Below are positions 11,977 to 22,253 of a DNA stretch of 64,000 nucleotides, piece by piece; position 1 is the stretch's first letter, and each line of letters starts with the position of its first letter. Source of the DNA: Bathynomus jamesi (taxonomy: Eukaryota > Arthropoda > Malacostraca > Isopoda > Cirolanidae); NCBI GenBank assembly GCA_023014485.1, contig JAJOZX010001079.1, forward strand, positions 657,501 to 721,500, read 5' to 3'. Position numbers and translations under genes: made by a program. Below the pieces are notes generated by a model that saw nothing but the letters and a program-made list of their open reading frames with translations, was not told the origin of the DNA and did not search any database.

Positions 11977-12189
11977 ATATCCAGATCAACAAAGTCGATT
12001 GCGTTATTGAAAACTCTCCATTCACGTCGATGAACGTCGCAGAGAGGATTCGACAGTACTACCAAGTAAACCATATCGACATGTTTGCATATTCACGCCC
12101 TTTCCACCGAGGCCAAAAAGACCCCGGTAATGAATTCGCCACCTTGTGGTTGGAGAAAACAACGCTGAAGACTATTTACAAGCTGCCAG
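11977..12189 (+). CDS. DOCK exon, DHR-2 lobe B
   Basis: 213 bp after CTTTCACAG, before GTGAGACA; phase 1 in, phase 1 out. Key residues: I-Q-I-N-K-V-D, A-E-R-I-R-Q-Y-Y-Q-V-N, F-A-Y-S-R-P-F, and N-E-F-A-T-L-W-L-E-K-T followed by Y-K-L-P-G. The N-E-F-A-x-x-W-x-E-x-T block is a hallmark of DOCK GTPase-contact lobe B. Confidence 0.95.
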
Positions 12190-12274
12190 GTGAGACATCT
12201 CTTAGAGGATCTAAATCTTGGCTATCAGTTCCAATACTGGATGCCTTACGTTACACATTACGTTCATATTTGCA

Positions 12275-12302
12275 CCCCCCCCCCCCCCCCCCCCCCCCCC
12301 CC
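12275..12302 (+). repeat. Poly-C tract (28 C)
   Basis: An uninterrupted run of 28 cytosines 85 bp downstream of a DOCK splice donor, on the transcribed sense strand. It probably varies in length and is error-prone in assembly. Confidence 0.95.
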
Positions 12303-12852
12303 TTGAAATCATAATAAAGTTACAGGCATAATTCAGAGCTGTAACTCGCTCTGTTCTTCAAATAATTGTTGAAGATAAAAATAACCGAAAATTCAGTAGA
12401 AATTTTGGAGTCGGTGCTCTTTAAAGAATTCTGCTGGCCAGAAGTTCAGAGCTTATAAATGAACTCACATTTATACATTCAAGAAATAGATAAATTTGTA
12501 TTTAAAAAAAAGCTTTTTAGATAAATTTCGGTAATCTCTGATGTGAATAAACTACCTTTTAGTAGACACGTGCCCGTATTGGTCATGTGATCCCCTAGGA
12601 TCCAGGTTATTACCCGAGATTTGTAGAATCTATATAATAGAGTAGCTGCTTTTAAATTCTTATCTGGCGTATTAATGACGAGTTCAGCAGCGGAAATCTG
12701 GAGTTAAGTGGGTGCGTAATGCGTATAGTATGGGAAATTTGTTTTTAATCTTTTACAGCATACTCGAGAGTGAAGCAGTTTGTAAGGGAAGCAGAATCCC
12801 AGATTTCGTTATCGTATTTTCTAAACAACACTAGTAACGATATTCGTTGCAG

Positions 12853-13067
12853 GTGTTTTGCGTTGTTTCCCCGTCAGAAAGGAAACGAAGATAGAATTGA
12901 CGCCTTTGGACAACGCCATCTCTTCTATGACGTCCATCAACCAGGATGTGGAGAACTTGATTCGGAACTACTTGAAGAACTCGTCCTTGAACTTGGAGCC
13001 CCTCACGCGGAAGGTCTCCGGTATGGTGGATGCGGCTGTCATGGGAGGCATTAAGAACTACGAGAAG
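12853..13067 (+). CDS. DOCK exon, DHR-2 lobe C with nucleotide-sensor region
   Basis: 215 bp after CGTTGCAG, before GTAAATCA; phase 1 in, phase 0 out. It encodes G-V-L-R-C-F-P-V, I-E-L-T-P-L-D-N-A-I and S-G-M-V-D-A-A-V-M-G-G. In DOCK180 the I-S-P triad equivalent to L-T-P here is needed for activity, and the V-D-x-A-V-M-G-G loop carries the valine nucleotide sensor that expels GDP-Mg from Rac (family knowledge). Both are preserved, so catalysis is expected to be intact. A LINE begins about 28 bp past the donor and is in frame with this exon. Confidence 0.95.
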
Positions 13068-13094
13068 GTAAATCACGAGAGAATATATATAAAT

Positions 13095-14010
13095 ACAGAG
13101 GGTAAATGTAAGGTCATGCACATTGGCTACGCCAATCCCAAGTCGGACTACTCCATGTTGGGGAGTAATATCGAGGCCACTAATTTGGAAAAGGACTTGG
13201 GTGTGCTAATTAGCAGCGACCTTAAGTTTACCAAACAGTGCGTAGAGGTGGAAAAGAAAGCCCAGAAGCTGTTGGGTTATATCAGGAGGCAATTTCGATT
13301 TCGGAACAAGGAGATTGTGCGCTCTCTGTACAATTCTCTGGTTCGGCCGCACCTGGAGTATGCTGTGCAGTTCTGGTCGCCCACCCTCAGGAAAGATATT
13401 GAGAGGCTGGAGCCAGTCCAGGCGAGGGCCACAAAGTTAATCCCTTCCGTTAGGCATATGGGCTACAATCGACGCTTACGCGCCTTGAATTTGTTTTCGC
13501 TAGAAACTCGGAGGCTGCGCGGTCAACTCATCGAGGTTTTCAAGCTCTTACGCGGGTTCAACGATGTTGATTTTAGAAGCATGTTTAGTTTAAATGATAA
13601 CCCAACTCGCAACGCAACAATGGTTGGAAGTTGGATTTGAAACGGTTTAGGACTAGTGTGTGTGGGAATTACTTTACCTATAAGATCTGTGACACGTGGA
13701 ACAGGTTACCTTCAGAAGTTGTGAACAGTTCTTCTGTGGATCAGTTCAAGAAAAGGTTAGACCGAATCTTGCACACTATTTGAGGGTGTATGAGTTTTTC
13801 CCTGGCACCCGTTGCCATTGGTACCTCCTCGGTATGGGCCGCAAGGCCTTTTGAGGTGGTACTATTCCTTGTAACTCCTTGTAACTTCTGCAGTGGCATC
13901 TTCTAAACCCCTGCCCACCACAGACACTCTGTGCACGAACTATTTCCCGAATATTTAGTTGTTCCTGAGGAACATCTTCGGGTATAAAGCCACTGAAGCG
14001 ACTTAAAGGA
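13095..14010 (+). mobile_element. 5'-truncated LINE, CR1/L2-like RT C-terminus
   Basis: Encodes the RT thumb/X region: G-K-C-K-V-M-H-I-G, L-E-K-D-L-G-V-L-I, R-P-H-L-E-Y-A-V-Q-F-W-S-P, then R-L-R-A-L-N-L-F-S-L-E-T. The frame shifts near 13610 and continues as C-D-T-W-N-R-L-P-S-E-V-V to a stop at about 13783. A 3' UTR of about 220 bp follows. No catalytic box is left. It is sense to DOCK and inserted immediately behind an exon. Confidence 0.8.
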
Positions 14011-14225
14011 CAATTAAAACAAACAATTCATTCTATGGGATATAATGCCCGGTTAGGTTAATTGAATGCCCGTCTAGGTCAACTGTATGCCCTTGACAAT
14101 TGGTTAGGTTAAGTTGTGATATTTTCGTTAAAACTAACGAAAATATCACAACTTAACCTAACACACAGTTAACCTGACCGGGTATTACATCTCATAGAAT
14201 GAATTTTGTTTTATTTGTCCTTTAA
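14006..14225. mobile_element. Palindromic MITE
   Basis: Two inverted arms. The outer parts pair AAAGGACAATTAAAACA with its diverged inverse near 14,220. The inner parts pair GGTTAGGTTAAGTTGTGATA with its exact inverse around 14,130. An 85-bp stretch of the left arm (14045-14130) also occurs at 47,773-47,860 beside a zinc-ribbon element, so the two belong to related families. Confidence 0.8.
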
Positions 14226-14532
14226 ATTTTTTGTTTTAATGTAATTGAACTAATATTTGTCTTCATGATTCCCCCTTTTATAGTCCGCCTTCACCTCACA
14301 TTCGTCCCCAAAGATAAAGTCAAGTCATTTCAGGTCAGGTCAACACAAATTCAAGTCAGGTCAGGTCAATACAAATATGCAAATGGCACAAATGTGATAT
14401 ATGTAGGAAACTTTTAATCTCCTACACGATGCTACCCAGTTCATGAATTGGGCAGTCAGATTGCCCATTTCATGAACTGGGCAATTTCACAAACGGGGCT
14501 GTAACATATATATATATATATATATATAATAT

Positions 14533-14715
14533 CGTAAAACGGGATGACTTCGGACAAAATCTGAGTAAAAAGTTTTACTATTAAATAGCTCTTAATAAAA
14601 TAATTAGTAGGAGGGGAATGTTCTGATGCAAGATAGTTTCGTTTACTTATTTCATTTAGGAGCTATTTAATAGTAGAACTTTTTACTCAGATTTTGTCCG
14701 AATTTCACCCCTGTT
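14533..14715. mobile_element. Palindromic MITE
   Basis: About 180 bp. Arms of about 50 bp pair TTCGGACAAAATCTGAGTAA (14551 on) with its inverse near 14,700; the ends are AACGGGATGAC and a diverged inverse (CACCCCTG). The central 75 bp are non-coding. Confidence 0.8.
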
Positions 14716-14727
14716 TATGGTGTATAT

Positions 14728-14746
14728 ATATATACTTTCGTGAAAT

Positions 14747-14790
<44 letters not shown>
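14728..14790. repeat. (TA)n microsatellite
   Basis: Alternating TA with a short interruption, directly abutting the mariner-like element at 14791. Confidence 0.9.
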
Positions 14791-14793
<3 letters not shown>

Positions 14794-15693
14794 GGCGTCC
14801 CAAAAAAATGTATACACACTTTAATAGCTGATAGCTCAATTGATGTTTCTTTCTTTCCAAGTTAAACCCATTAGAATTAATAATGGCAGTCAGACTAAGC
14901 TTTGAACAAAGGAAATTCATTCTAAAATGCTACTGGAAGTGTGAAACGCAGTTGAAGTGCAAAGACAGTTTAGGAGGGAGTTTCAAACAGATCCACCAAC
15001 GCGACTTACCATCACTCGAATTAGAGATAAGTTTGAAGCCGATGGAACTGTTCAGAATGTCCACAAGAAGCGTTCCGGAAGACCACGGACATCGACAAGC
15101 CCCACAAAGCAAGAAAGAGTACTGGAAACGTATCACCAAAGTCCAAGAAAATCTGTGCGGCAAGCGAGTCGTGAGGTAGGAATTTCAGAATCGTCTGTCC
15201 AACGCATTTTGAAGCGCTGTCAATGGAAAAGTTACATTCCAAGATTAGTCCATGCTATTAATGAAGATGATCCGGACCGAAGAGTGGAGTATTGCGAGTG
15301 GTACTTGGCACGATGTGGATGTGGATTGGACGAAGGGTTTCGTAGAATACCCTCCGCGTTCACCAGACCTCACACCACTAGACTTTTTTTTTGGGGATAC
15401 TTAAAAGACAAAGTCTACGCTATAAAACCTGCAACAGTCGCTGAATTGAGAGCAGCCATTGAACGAGAATGCACACAAATACCAAACGAAATGTTTCGTG
15501 ATGTTTGCGATTCCATTGCTTCGCGTTATCAGCAGTGCCTGGACCAGAACGGACGTCAGTTTGAAAACAGGCGTTGACAAAACAATTAAATAATGTCTGT
15601 AGATTCTATTACATTTTGAAAATGAAATGTATTTTAATAAACACTGCCTTTATAATTATTTAAAGTGTGTATACATTTTTTTGGGACGCCCTG
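14791..15693 (+). mobile_element. Tc1/mariner-like element, internally deleted
   Basis: Termini CAGGGCGTCCCAAAAAAATG and its inverse, adjoining a TA array on the left. The reading frame starts at 14883 (M-A-V-R-L-S-F-E-Q-R), shifts near 14957 and continues to 15577. The helix-turn-helix part is good ([11 protein letters not shown]). The chain then jumps from E-Y-C-E-W-Y to the late motif [11 protein letters not shown], losing the first two catalytic Asp residues. It is therefore non-autonomous. The C-terminal [10 protein letters not shown] motif is typical of insect IS630-Tc1-mariner proteins of this kind. Confidence 0.88.
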
Positions 15694-15737
15694 TGTATAT
15701 GGGAATGAACTCAGAATGGTCCCCTGAGTTTTTTATG

Positions 15738-15887
15738 ATACACACAGACAGTGCATGGAACAAGGAACTCTTCTGGGATAATTAAATCCACTATAGTATT
15801 TGTCATTTACCATTACTTATTCGGACTATAGTGGATTTAATTATCCCAGAAGAGTTCCTTGTTCCATGCACTGTCTGTGTGTATCAT
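15738..15887. mobile_element. Short palindromic MITE
   Basis: About 60-bp arms, essentially perfect, starting GATACACACAGACAGTGCAT and meeting at a 28-bp spacer. A (TA)n array adjoins the right end. Confidence 0.85.
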
Positions 15888-15894
15888 ATATTTA

Positions 15895-15962
<68 letters not shown>
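15888..15962. repeat. (TA)n microsatellite
   Basis: About 75 bp of nearly pure TA/TATT. It generates artificial Ile-Tyr reading frames on both strands. Confidence 0.95.
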
Positions 15963-15966
<4 letters not shown>

Positions 15967-16071
15967 CAACTGCAAAGAACACGCAGTATAAATAACGTAA
16001 AGAACGACGCTTGTATAGGAGATATTCCGCGCAAGACGAGAAAGAGAAAACAACAGATGAAAAAATGAAGT

Positions 16072-16138
16072 ACCACCTGGGAATCGAACCCGGGATCTTC
16101 CGATTGCCGGTCAGACGCGATACCACTACACCATGGTC
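16072..16138 (-). repeat. tRNA-like SINE head
   Basis: On the minus strand an A-box-like TGGTGTAGTGGTATCGCG and a B-box-like GGGTTCGATTCC are spaced as in a tRNA, with a 5-bp anticodon-type stem (TCTGA/TCGGA) between. Acceptor pairing is poor and position 33 is not U, so this is a tRNA-derived SINE relic and not a functional tRNA gene. Confidence 0.6.
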
Positions 16139-16335
16139 TTCACTCTTCCAAATGCCGTAATTCCTCTACATACCTATACATTTTGTACGTTGAAGTTTGC
16201 GTCGTCACTCATGGTTATTGTTATAAGTTGTTTACTCTTTGGTTTATTTGCATTTCCTGTCCGTCCAAAGTACAGTATAGTATTTCATTATTTTTTGTTC
16301 TTTTTTTCCGTATCTCAGAAGCTGAAACTGTTTAT

Positions 16336-16374
16336 TATTACTATTATTACTATTATTATTATTATTATTATTAT
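16336..16374. repeat. (ATT)n microsatellite
   Basis: Trinucleotide TTA/ATT run immediately upstream of the next tRNA-like SINE head. It could be the tail of an upstream retroposon. Confidence 0.85.
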
Positions 16375-16375
16375 T

Positions 16376-16480
16376 GCGCCTCGATGGTGTAGTGGTTAGC
16401 GTCGCTGACTACGAATCCATCGGCCCCGGGATCGAGATCCGGTGACGGCAGGCGGCACACAGCAAAACCAGCTGTTCATC
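16376..16480 (+). repeat. tRNA-like SINE head
   Basis: Begins GCGCCTCGATGGTGTAGTGG with a recognisable A box (GGTGTAGTGGTTAGCG) and a degenerate B box (GGGATCGAGATCC). It continues into a non-tRNA body ending near an A-run at 16,490. Confidence 0.6.
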
Positions 16481-16504
16481 CTTCCACACAATAAAAAAAT
16501 TGGT

Positions 16505-16640
16505 TGGTAGATAAATGGGTAGTCTAATGGTTAAAACGCTGGGCTGCTGGTGGGGCGTGGTTCGGATTCCACGTTAAACTGTAGGTCTAAGGTGGAGTGA
16601 CACGCTTGACCTTCGTCAGAATGAACAATTCGGGCGGAAG
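16505..16640 (+). repeat. tRNA-like SINE with a domain shared by the 5S SINE
   Basis: A-box-like TAGTCTAATGGTTAAAACG and B-box-like GTGGTTCGGATTCC. The downstream block, ACGTTAAACTGTAGGTC then CTTGACCTTCGTCAGAATGAA, resembles the 3' region of the 5S-derived SINE at 20,290. This suggests a common SINE body behind different heads. Confidence 0.55.
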
Positions 16641-16753
16641 CAAAACCAAGGTTAACTAAGGTTATCATTATTGTAGCTATATTATTTGTTTTCTTGTAAA
16701 GCTGCAATATAATCTGTTGTCTTAATTTGTATGTCGATTTTTGTATCATTGGC

Positions 16754-19700
16754 GAAAGACGACCATTTTTGGGTCATTTTCAAAAAGTCAAGGTCCAGGA
16801 GTCTAATGTTGTGCCAAATGATGTCCTAAACACGAATTTTACAGGCATTTTCTAATCCGACAAATTTTGAATCCCCCCCACCCCCCCTTGAAATTTTGCG
16901 CATCCCCTTTTTCCTAAAAACCCCATATATCTCAAACACTATCAACTTTATCGAAAAATGTTATAGAATAAAAATGATTTAGAATCAAAAGTTCTATTAG
17001 AAAAGTTCATCAAAATAGAAATTTACTTAATTTTGAAAATTTTCATTTATTTTTTAAAAATGTAAATTAAAAAATTTTTTTGCTTGCAGTGCCTTCTTCT
17101 TAAATAAGGTGTTACCGCCACCTTTGAAGCATCACCCCAATGCAGCTTCGCGGCGATGGGCTTTGTATTTGCTAGTTATAATTCAAATCATAATTAGTTT
17201 TTATTATAACTAGCCTATACAAAGTGAGGACAACCTCAAAACTATATATACTGTATATAAAATAAAGCTAAAAATTAACACTTTATCTATAGTTGTGAGG
17301 TCCCATCGTTTTTTTTTTCCTTTATTCAACACTTTCCTCAAAAAAATAAAAAGAAACAAGTTTCCTAATTAGAAATCATTGATATAAGAGCTTTTTAAAC
17401 AAAAATAAGAAAAGACAATTTATGGTATATTTAATAACAAAAAAAAATCAGCCTCTTCTAAATTAAAACAATCTCTGCAAATAAAAATACCTAATCTATC
17501 TGTTAATGAACTATTCTTTACTGAGTTTCATTCTTTTAAGAGTCTCTTTACTAGGATCAGGAATTAGTCTTCTATTCTCTTCCACAATTTGCAAAAGACC
17601 TTGAAATTCTTCTTCATTTTGACATTTGTCATGAAAGTCTTGAACCAGCTTGATTCCTCTTTCAGCGGTATCATTGACTACTCTAATAGATGAAAGAATG
17701 TTTTTTAGTTTGTTGTTGTCATCGACCTCTTCCCATGTTGATGCTGGTTTCTTTATCCATGAGTCTGGTTTTGACCCACAGCATTGAAATAAATGCCATG
17801 AAATTGGACCTACTAGCTGATGAAGCTTTGTGTCTTCCTTTAAAATGGGGAAAACAGGTTGCCCACATACATAATTTTCTGGAACTGGATATTTGTTTAA
17901 GGATTTTGCGATCTTATCTTTTTCATCATTACTTAGCGATCCAAAGAAACTCAAAGGGACCACTTCCTCCGTCAAATACCAGTAATGATTGGCAAAAGAT
18001 TTCAAAGCAGCATTTGCAACTTCCCTATCTTCCTTCTTGTAATTCACCAAATCATGATAAAACTTCAGATCATTAGCTGGACTATCTAGTGAATTAGAAC
18101 ATAAAAGCCAGTATTTTCCATAAATTAATGCATTAAATAGACACATTCTCTCTAATTTCTTAATCAATGATTCATCATATGATGCTTGGTGGGCAAAAGC
18201 ATACATTTTATTTGTATACAAAATCATTGCCATCCACCTGGCACGGTGCATTGCACCAGGTTTCCGCCAATGACTGTTTTCTCTGGAAACCTCTCCTAAA
18301 AGCATTAAAGTTGTTTCAGCAACTTCCTTATAGTCATCACGTGGAAAGCAGTCAGATTTTCTTAAACATTGGGTCATAAATTCTACACATTCTTGCCTCT
18401 TTGATACCTTGATTTAACATCAAGAACATTGTATGTAGATTTCGTATTAATTTTCTTCCATTTAGACTCGCGAAATTCTTTGAATAACTCAAACTCAGGA
18501 GATTTACTTGGACCAAAAATGGTTTCATACACAGCACACAAAACTCTTCAGCCACATGATGGCGGCATGCTAACCAAATCAATTTCTTTTGCAAAAGTTC
18601 TTCAAGTAACTTACAGGAACCTTTCATCCATCCTGAATTGGATGCAGTGGTATCAAATGATACTCCAAAGACATTTTGCTTCAAGTTCCATTTTTCAATA
18701 CTTTGAAATACAGAAGTGGCTTGAGACAATCCAGTGGAATCATCTATTATAGAAACTGATAAAAGTTTTTCTACATTTGGGTATCCAGTAACAAGTATTG
18801 CAAGGCGGTCTTCTTGTTCTGAACATGATTTAGTAAGCAGCTTGCTGTCCCAATGTACTAGGCAGTGATCAGGAGGAGTAAAATCCTTGATGCAAGTTTC
18901 ATATTTTCGTTTTCTTGTCTTTCGAGCGGCTCTTGCAGATGTGGTCCTGGAGAGAGACAGTTTTTCAATATCCTTGCCACACCTAATGGCTACTGCAGCA
19001 GCAAAAACAGTCCGTTGTCCAATAGAGAGATTAAGTCTGTCTGCAGTGGAAGAAACCAATGGCGAGGCAAGAATATTTTTGGGGCTGGAAGCATTTGAAG
19101 GTCCTGCTGTAGGTTCCGTCGGAAACTCTTCATAGCTGTCTGTCTCAGAACTGGTCGTGCTAGAAAGAAGGGTCTCTGATGTTCTGGCTGTAGCACTCAC
19201 TTGCTTCACTGATTTATGTTTCTCTTTGCGTTTCTTCTCTTTCTCTAATCTAATGTACTTGCGCTGTACTTTTGATGCATAATCTGCATCTAGCAAACCT
19301 AAACATGTTTCTCGTTTTGTTCTTTGATCTTCTAAGAATGAAATATCATATGCTTTCTGAGGCTCAGTTCTCATGCGGTCTTTTTGGATTAATTCAACGG
19401 CATTTTGAGAAGAGATGTCAAAAAGGGAATCCATAATTTTCATGAAATTAGAGAGTTCATTTTCAAAGCTTGCTCTTTTTTTGTGCTTGATTAAATTATT
19501 ATGCATTTCTTCTAGATTTAACAGCATCTTCCTGCCTTTAGGGTTTTTACTAATATCTATAGTAGGAATGCATGCTTTTTGCCATATTATTAGTAGCTTC
19601 TGTAGAACTTCATTAACAGTAGAATCCTTTGTAGCTTTTGGACCCTTATACTGCATTCTCCGTAAATAAATAAAATGGCTTAGAACATCTTTATTGGATG

Positions 19701-20265
19701 GTAAAACAATTTTAGATGAACTCATAATATCAGCCTGCAAGCGACCAAGAATAAAGTCATGCTGTTTTGTAGCTGTTTGACTAATTTTTTATTTATTTTT
19801 CAAATAAAGCAGTCTGAAAAGAAACAATAAGAGTAAAAACAATGCTTGTTTATTAAAATTCAATGTAAAAAAGGATTTTTAAATTTGGATTATACTCACA
19901 ATATACTCATAAATAATGTAACTTAAGCACCTTATTTTATATTAATACAATAAGGTGCTCTTGGACAAAAGAAAATGAAAATTTTCAAAATTACGTAAAT
20001 TTCTATCTTAATGAACTTTTCTAATAGAACGTTTGATTCTAAATCATTTTTATTCTATAATATTTTTCGATAAAGTTGATAGATTTTTAGATATATGGGG
20101 TTTTTAGGAAAAGGGGATGGGCAAAATTTCAAGGGGGGTGGGGGGGATTCAAAATTTGTTGGATTAGAAAATGCTTGTTAAATTCGTGTTTAGGACATCA
20201 TTTGGCACAACATTAGACTCCTGGACCTTGACTTTTTGAAAATGACCCAAAAATGGTACACCCTA
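16754..20265 (-). mobile_element. DDE family copy 3 with about 285-bp terminal inverted repeats
   Basis: Left repeat about 16762-17048, right repeat about 19972-20257, inverted and clearly homologous along their length, including a C-run/G-run block (16875-16887 and 20137-20149). The outermost right end reads ACCATTTTTGGG in inverse and then ACACCCTA, giving a TAGGGTGTACC terminus; the left outermost 11 bp are diverged. I see no convincing target duplication. The element is about 3.5 kb with one transposase on the minus strand. Confidence 0.8.
17511..19740 (-). pseudogene. Transposase of DDE family copy 3 (nearly full length)
   Basis: Two segments, 19740-18352 (462 codons) and 18377-17511 (288 codons), are offset by one base near 18,360, so a single indel interrupts about 745 residues. 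Landmarks: basic N-terminal region with R-K-T-R-K-R-K; H-W-D-S-K-L-L (first Asp); S-F-D-T-T-A-S-N-S-G (second Asp); A-C-R-H-H-V-A-E-E-F; H-R-A-R-W-M-A-M; and D-T-A-E-R-G-I-K-L-V (Glu). This is the least decayed of the four copies and has the best-defined termini. Function as transposase is inferred from the motif order and the terminal repeats. A domestic host role is not supported given the frameshift. Confidence 0.7.
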
Positions 20266-20287
20266 ATAGTATACTGTTATAAATAAT

Positions 20288-20480
20288 AGGGGCAACGTCG
20301 TGGCCAGTGTCGAAACCGTTTCCCGTCGATCAGCGAAATTAAGCGACATTGGGTCTGGAGAGTAGTTGGATGGGAGACGTCATCCAGATTATGTAGCGAC
20401 CCGTGGTGGTTCGGATCACACGTAAAGCTGTAAGTCCCCTCCGTCATATGACCTTAGATGTTGTGAAGGCGGTTAAACAG
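20288..20480 (+). repeat. 5S-rRNA-derived SINE (SINE3-like)
   Basis: The first 85 bp follow eukaryotic 5S rRNA: GGCAACGTCGTGGCC start, the A-box region GCGAAATTAAGCGACATTGG, and the C-box region AGTAGTTGGATGGGAGAC. After that it departs into a SINE body with GTGGTTCGGATCACACGTAA. Divergence from canonical 5S and the missing 5S 3' half exclude a real 5S gene. A second copy is at 29,930. Confidence 0.85.
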
Positions 20481-22252
20481 CCCTCTCTTTACTTATAAAT
20501 AATAATTGAGCAGGAACTGTTTCTTGTGGCACTAAGCTACGTACCACCGACAGCACAAAAAAAGACATTGCTTGAACAGTAACCACTTGTTTACGTTCCC
20601 TCAGAAAGTTGTATATACATTTACCGTCATGTTTATGGGCTATTATTCCAGGGTGGTTGTTTTTGCTCACGTTTCGTCCACGTACGTATGAACTCCTCGC
20701 TGGGAGCTTGGCTGTAACTAATTCGTTTAGGGGCGTCACGGTCCCTCAACGTGATGAAGGCTTTCCACAAGTACTAATAATCTCTGCTTTATAATTGGCC
20801 TCTCAAATATGGCACCACAAAGTCAGGACTGGGAAGTACAAAATGTAAAATCTCACCAATACAACATACTCTCTATTTAAAAACTTTCTTCATATTTGGG
20901 GGAAGCCTGTATAGCAAACATTTCAAAATATTTCAAAATATTCAAGAGCTCCATACGTGTATGAACGAAACGTCAGCAAAATCGGACAGAATAAAGGAGA
21001 GCGAAATTGAGGAGAAAGGAGAAAATGATGTTATAGTGATCATTCATTTGTGACTGACATGATCTGCCAACCCTAAATACATGCTAGTTCTTACTGAATT
21101 TCTCTCTTTCTTCTCGACATTAATAATTTTTTTCTCACGACTCTGGAATATTTTGATCAGATGTGATGATTGTATTTCTTTGTTTGCGATCTATTTCCAC
21201 TCTTGAAAATCGGAACAGTACGTTCACTTTTCGCTTTGTCCGGTGTTTCTTGTGTGTTCATTGATCTTCAAAAATAAGTATAGTGTGTTTTGCTATTTGT
21301 CTTCACATGTTTTGATCAGGGTGGCATTCCATTTGTCTGGACTTGTCGCTGAGTGTGATTTCATTTGTACTAGCGCCTGTACTATATCTTGAAAACCTGT
21401 AGGGTGCCCTTCTCTCGTTTCTTCAAAGTATGAGTGGCAGTGGTATATCAATTTGTTTTTGTAACGCCAAACACTGCTTCATTTTGGGAAAATTAAAATT
21501 ATGAGAGCACCAATGGATCATTAGTTATGCCTCGCCAATAAGTTTGGAGGGGCCATGCTGGATTGCACCTGCCTCTCCGTTCATCATATTTTGGTGTCTG
21601 TGCCGTAACTTTTGAACCGGCCAACATAAACTGATGAAACTTCATACGCATGTGTATCGTCACAAGACGCTGTGTCGCGAGCAAGAATTAGGTCCTTGCA
21701 TCAAAGGTCAAGGTCACAAATATAGATGGGGTATTGATGTCGTTTCGACTTGTTTCTTGTTAGTGTGTAATTTTCCATTTTTTTCCAGAATCTGATAATC
21801 CTCTGGTTCCTTATTTTCTTTTTGGCAAATCTATAGGAATATTTTGGATTTGTGATTGCTTCTGTTGTTTGAATGTCTCGTTCAATATTTTCCTGTTTTT
21901 CGGTTATCACTTCTTGTATTATTAATTGACCATGCAGTTTACCAATTTCATAGTAATATTCCGTTCCTTTTACGAAAGAGCATTCTTTCTTCTCTCTCGA
22001 ATTTGTTTCTCCTTCGTTCCACCCCGTTTTTTCAAGGGCATATTTCTCTTAAGATTATCATCACTTCCTTTGAATAAGTATATCATCTCTCTCTGTTTTT
22101 TCAGAAACTTTTTTCCCATTAATTTTCGCTCTATTAGTTTTTACTGCATCTCAAATTTTCTCTCTGCTCCGAATGTCTTTTGTGTTGAGGTATTTGTAAT
22201 AATTGTAGTTTTTTCAAACGACATTGTGGTGTGTGTATATATATATATATAT
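20481..22252. other. DOCK intron segment without recognised genes
   Basis: Short open frames on both strands but no recognisable protein. 21530-21720 (including TTTTGAACCGGCCAAC and GGTCAAGGTCACAAA) looks like an interspersed repeat of the kind common in invertebrate genomes; I cannot place it in a family. A TA run ends this stretch at 22,252. Confidence 0.5.
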
Positions 22253-22253
22253 A

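Noticed and set aside
11584..12074. Several overlapping frames of 70-95 codons in a small DOCK intron
   Set aside because: No shared domain, opposite strands overlap, and the adjacent exons splice cleanly.
15800..16126. Open frames of repeated Ile-Tyr on both strands
   Set aside because: They are translations of the (TA)n microsatellite. The same holds for frames at 14705-14920, 61589-61960 and 62058-62348.
16072..16640. Cluster of three functional tRNA genes
   Set aside because: A and B boxes are present, but acceptor stems do not pair and anticodon loops are wrong. SINE heads fit better.
17511..19740. Domesticated host gene from DDE copy 3
   Set aside because: It has a frameshift, lies antisense in a DOCK intron, and still has both terminal repeats.
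20288..20400. A 5S rRNA gene
   Set aside because: Diverged from the 5S consensus, lacks its 3' part, and the second copy at 29925 continues into a related SINE body.
21530..21720. Possible small gene (GGTCAAGGTCACAAA region)
   Set aside because: Looks like a non-coding interspersed repeat; no frame of note.
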